From positions 1-7,436 of the forward strand of contig NZ_DIVJ01000030.1 of NCBI RefSeq assembly GCF_002428305.1: a stretch of 7,436 nucleotides of DNA, written 5' to 3'. The DNA comes from Flavobacterium sp. UBA6135 (GTDB lineage Bacteria > Bacteroidota > Bacteroidia > Flavobacteriales > Flavobacteriaceae). A program made the position numbers and the translations under genes. Below are positions 6,203-7,436 of this stretch, one piece after another; position 1 is the stretch's first letter, and every line of letters begins with the position of its first letter. The notes below the pieces were generated by a model that was not told the origin of the DNA, did not search any database, and saw only the letters and a program-made list of their open reading frames with translations.

Positions 6203-7221
6203 ATGAAAATAGCTTTTAATTTTAGCCTAATAATAATACTCTTTTTTTTTAGTGGAAATGCCCAAACAAGTTATGAAAGTTACTTTCGAAGCGGGAATTT
6301 TAAACTTGATAAGAATGAGTTCAAAGAGGCAATTATAGAGTATTCTAATGCCATTTCCATAAATAAGGAATCCTATGAAGTTTATTATAATAGAGGAATT
6401 GCTTACTTGGCAATTGAAAGTTTCGACCTTGCCATTCAAGATTTTACACAAACTTTAAAACTAAATCCAAATTATACCGAAGCTTTTGGTAATAGAGGTT
6501 TGGCTTATTTTGGCTTAAAAAATATAATGAAGCATTGACGGATTATAATGCTGCATTGGTTTTGAAAAATAATTTTCAGGAAGTCTATTTTAATAGAGGT
6601 AATTTAAGAATGAAACAAGATAAATTTACTGATGCTATTGCAGACTACACAAAAGTTTTAGAGTTAAACCCTAACTATGTGAAAGCAATAAGTAACAGGG
6701 GTGATGCTTATTTTGAAATGGGGAATTATTCAAAGGCAATCGTTGATTTTACAAAAGCAATTGAATTTGATTCCAAAAACGCAAAGCTATATTACAACCG
6801 TGGGAATGCAAGATTTAGTAAAGAAGAGTATAAAGCTGCTTTAGTTGATTATAATTTAGCAATCGAATTAAACACTAAATATATTGAAGCGTATTATAAT
6901 CGAGCGGTTGTGAAATCTTTAATTGGAGATAATAATGGAGCGATTGATGATTACAATGAAATTGTAAAAGTTTTCCCGGAAGATGTTGATGGTTACGTGG
7001 GAAGAGGAATTTCAAAACATCGATTAGATGATTTTGAAGGAGCGATTATGGATTATACTTATGCTATAGCAATTAGTGGTGCTAATAGTGAAGCCTATTA
7101 CAACAGAGGATTGTCAAAATTACTGCTCAATCAAAAAGAGAATGCATGTACTGATTTTAAAAAATCTTTGGAACTACAGCACGATAGTGCCGCTGAAGCA
7201 TTAAAAAAATATTGCAGATAA
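6203..7221 (+). pseudogene. Secreted TPR-repeat protein gene split by a one-base frameshift
   Basis: Two overlapping frames, 6203-6538 and one running to 7221, together encode one protein if a single A is restored to the A6 run at 6517-6522. That would read GLKKYNEALTDYNAAL, a perfect TPR junction, and give 339 residues. The first 21 residues are a signal peptide (hydrophobic core, then SGNAQ). Nine tandem 34-residue TPRs then run from about residue 24 to 329, most with YxNRGxAY and a D-Y/F-x-x-A-I/L core, followed by AAEALKKYCR. The break is inside repeat 3. As written, the first frame stops at 6538 after 111 residues. The rest has only a TTG (6535) or an ATG (6610) to start from and no signal peptide. 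TPR proteins bind other proteins; the partner is unknown. The flawless downstream repeats favour a sequencing error or a very recent mutation over old decay. Confidence 0.8.
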
Positions 7222-7239
7222 GTTGAAAAGCAGACAAAA

Positions 7240-7269
7240 AAAACACACACAAGTAAACTTGGTGTTTTT
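7240..7269. terminator. Two-way terminator between the TPR gene and tRNA-Leu
   Basis: CAAG (7250-7253) pairs with CTTG (7258-7261) around the loop TAAA. The stem extends through CACA/GTGT and A/T pairs with two bulged bases. The + strand side ends in five T. The - strand side ends in a run of eight T, so it suits the tRNA transcript best. It lies 18 nt beyond the TPR stop codon and 19 nt beyond the tRNA 3' end, as expected for convergent genes sharing one terminator. Confidence 0.65.
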
Positions 7270-7288
7270 AGTTTAAAGTATTCATTCG

Positions 7289-7370
7289 TGACCACGATGG
7301 GATTCGAACCCACACGCCTTGCAGCACCACCCCCTCAAGATGGCGAGTCTACCAATTTCTCCACGTGGCC
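7289..7370 (-). tRNA. tRNA-Leu (anticodon GAG)
   Basis: The - strand folds into a complete 82-nt tRNA. Acceptor GGCCACG pairs with CGTGGTC (one G-U), and the discriminator is A. The D-arm has a GAG/CTC stem and a loop with TTGG. The anticodon stem CCATC/GGTGG holds the loop TTGAGGG, with anticodon GAG at 7336-7334, reading CUC/CUU codons. The T-arm is GTGGG-TTCGAAT-CCCAT. The variable region of about 13 nt is longer than in ordinary tRNAs, as expected for leucine. CCA is not encoded: ACG follows the acceptor, so the end must be added by CCA transferase. Confidence 0.96.
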
Positions 7371-7387
7371 GTTGCTAAAAAAAAGTA

Positions 7388-7409
7388 AAGACGTTGCATG
7401 CAACGTCTT
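7388..7409. terminator. Perfect 22-bp palindrome between two tRNA genes, probable terminator
   Basis: The sequence is exactly self-complementary: AAGACGTTG, CATG, CAACGTCTT. It can form a 9-bp hairpin with a CATG loop. Both sides are followed by T-runs (six T on +; TTTAC then eight T on -). It lies 17 nt upstream of tRNA-Leu and 9 nt beyond the 3' end of the truncated tRNA at the right edge, so it probably ends that tRNA's transcript. The G/C-containing core differs from the A/T-rich stems elsewhere in the window and may belong to a dispersed palindromic repeat. Confidence 0.6.
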
Positions 7410-7418
7410 CGTTTTTTG

Positions 7419-7436
7419 TGACCCGACTGGGGCTCG
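7419..7436 (-). tRNA. 3' end of a second tRNA, cut by the window edge
   Basis: Read on the - strand the last 18 bases are CGAGC (the rest of a TTCGAGC T-loop), CCCAG (T-stem), TCGGGTC (acceptor 3' strand) and discriminator A. This is the standard layout and spacing of a tRNA 3' half. CCA is not encoded. The anticodon lies outside the window, so the amino acid cannot be given. It would lie upstream of tRNA-Leu on the same strand. Confidence 0.7.

Noticed and set aside
6517..6523. Programmed -1 frameshifting as the main explanation for the TPR break
   Set aside because: A-AAA-AAT is a weaker slippery site than A-AAA-AAG and I see no clear stimulating stem after it; a missing base in the A-run is simpler. 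It is kept only as an alternative in the findings.
6203..7221. TPR repeats as a DNA tandem repeat or CRISPR-like array
   Set aside because: The 102-nt period is a protein repeat with diverged codons; there are no identical repeats or unique spacers.

Overview
The window looks like chromosomal DNA of a Flavobacteriaceae bacterium, most likely Flavobacterium or a close relative. The grounds are low GC content with A/T-rich spacers, signal peptides that end in SFSQ or GFAQ, a type IX secretion (T9SS) sorting domain, promoter elements of the Bacteroidota form TAnnTTTG, and no clear Shine-Dalgarno sequences.

Left part (1-1840, + strand): the last 28 codons of an ankyrin-like reading frame, broken by an in-frame TGA at 13-15, are followed after 7 nt by a secreted DOMON-like protein with a T9SS sorting domain. 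A strong hairpin terminator comes next, then a DUF5777-type outer-membrane beta-barrel. These look like cell-surface proteins. A heme or redox role for the first is possible but unproven.

Central part (1838-6057, - strand): a carotenoid locus. It is transcribed as a MerR-type regulator with a C-terminal cobalamin-binding region, then crtI (phytoene desaturase), crtB (phytoene synthase), crtZ (beta-carotene hydroxylase) and a small lipoprotein. Gaps within crtI-crtB-crtZ-lipoprotein are 28, 18 and 7 nt, so they read as one operon, ending at a probable terminator near 1840. CrtB makes phytoene from geranylgeranyl diphosphate, CrtI desaturates it toward lycopene, and CrtZ hydroxylates beta-rings. 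The lycopene cyclase needed between CrtI and CrtZ is not in the window. The regulator keeps the W-x9-EH cap motif and the E-x-H-x-x-G motif of B12-dependent light sensors such as CarH. A palindrome sits between the -33 and -7 elements of its own promoter, and a closely similar 14-bp -7/downstream sequence occurs just before crtI. This suggests an autoregulated, possibly light- or B12-responsive switch for pigment synthesis.

Right part (6203-7436): a secreted nine-repeat TPR protein (+) is split by a one-base deletion in an A-run inside repeat 3. It converges on a tRNA-Leu(GAG) gene (-) across a two-way terminator. A perfect 22-bp palindrome separates this tRNA from the 3' end of a second tRNA cut by the window edge.

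Nothing here looks like an insertion sequence, prophage, CRISPR array or defence island. The most interesting signal is the possible photoreceptor and its operators beside crtIBZ.
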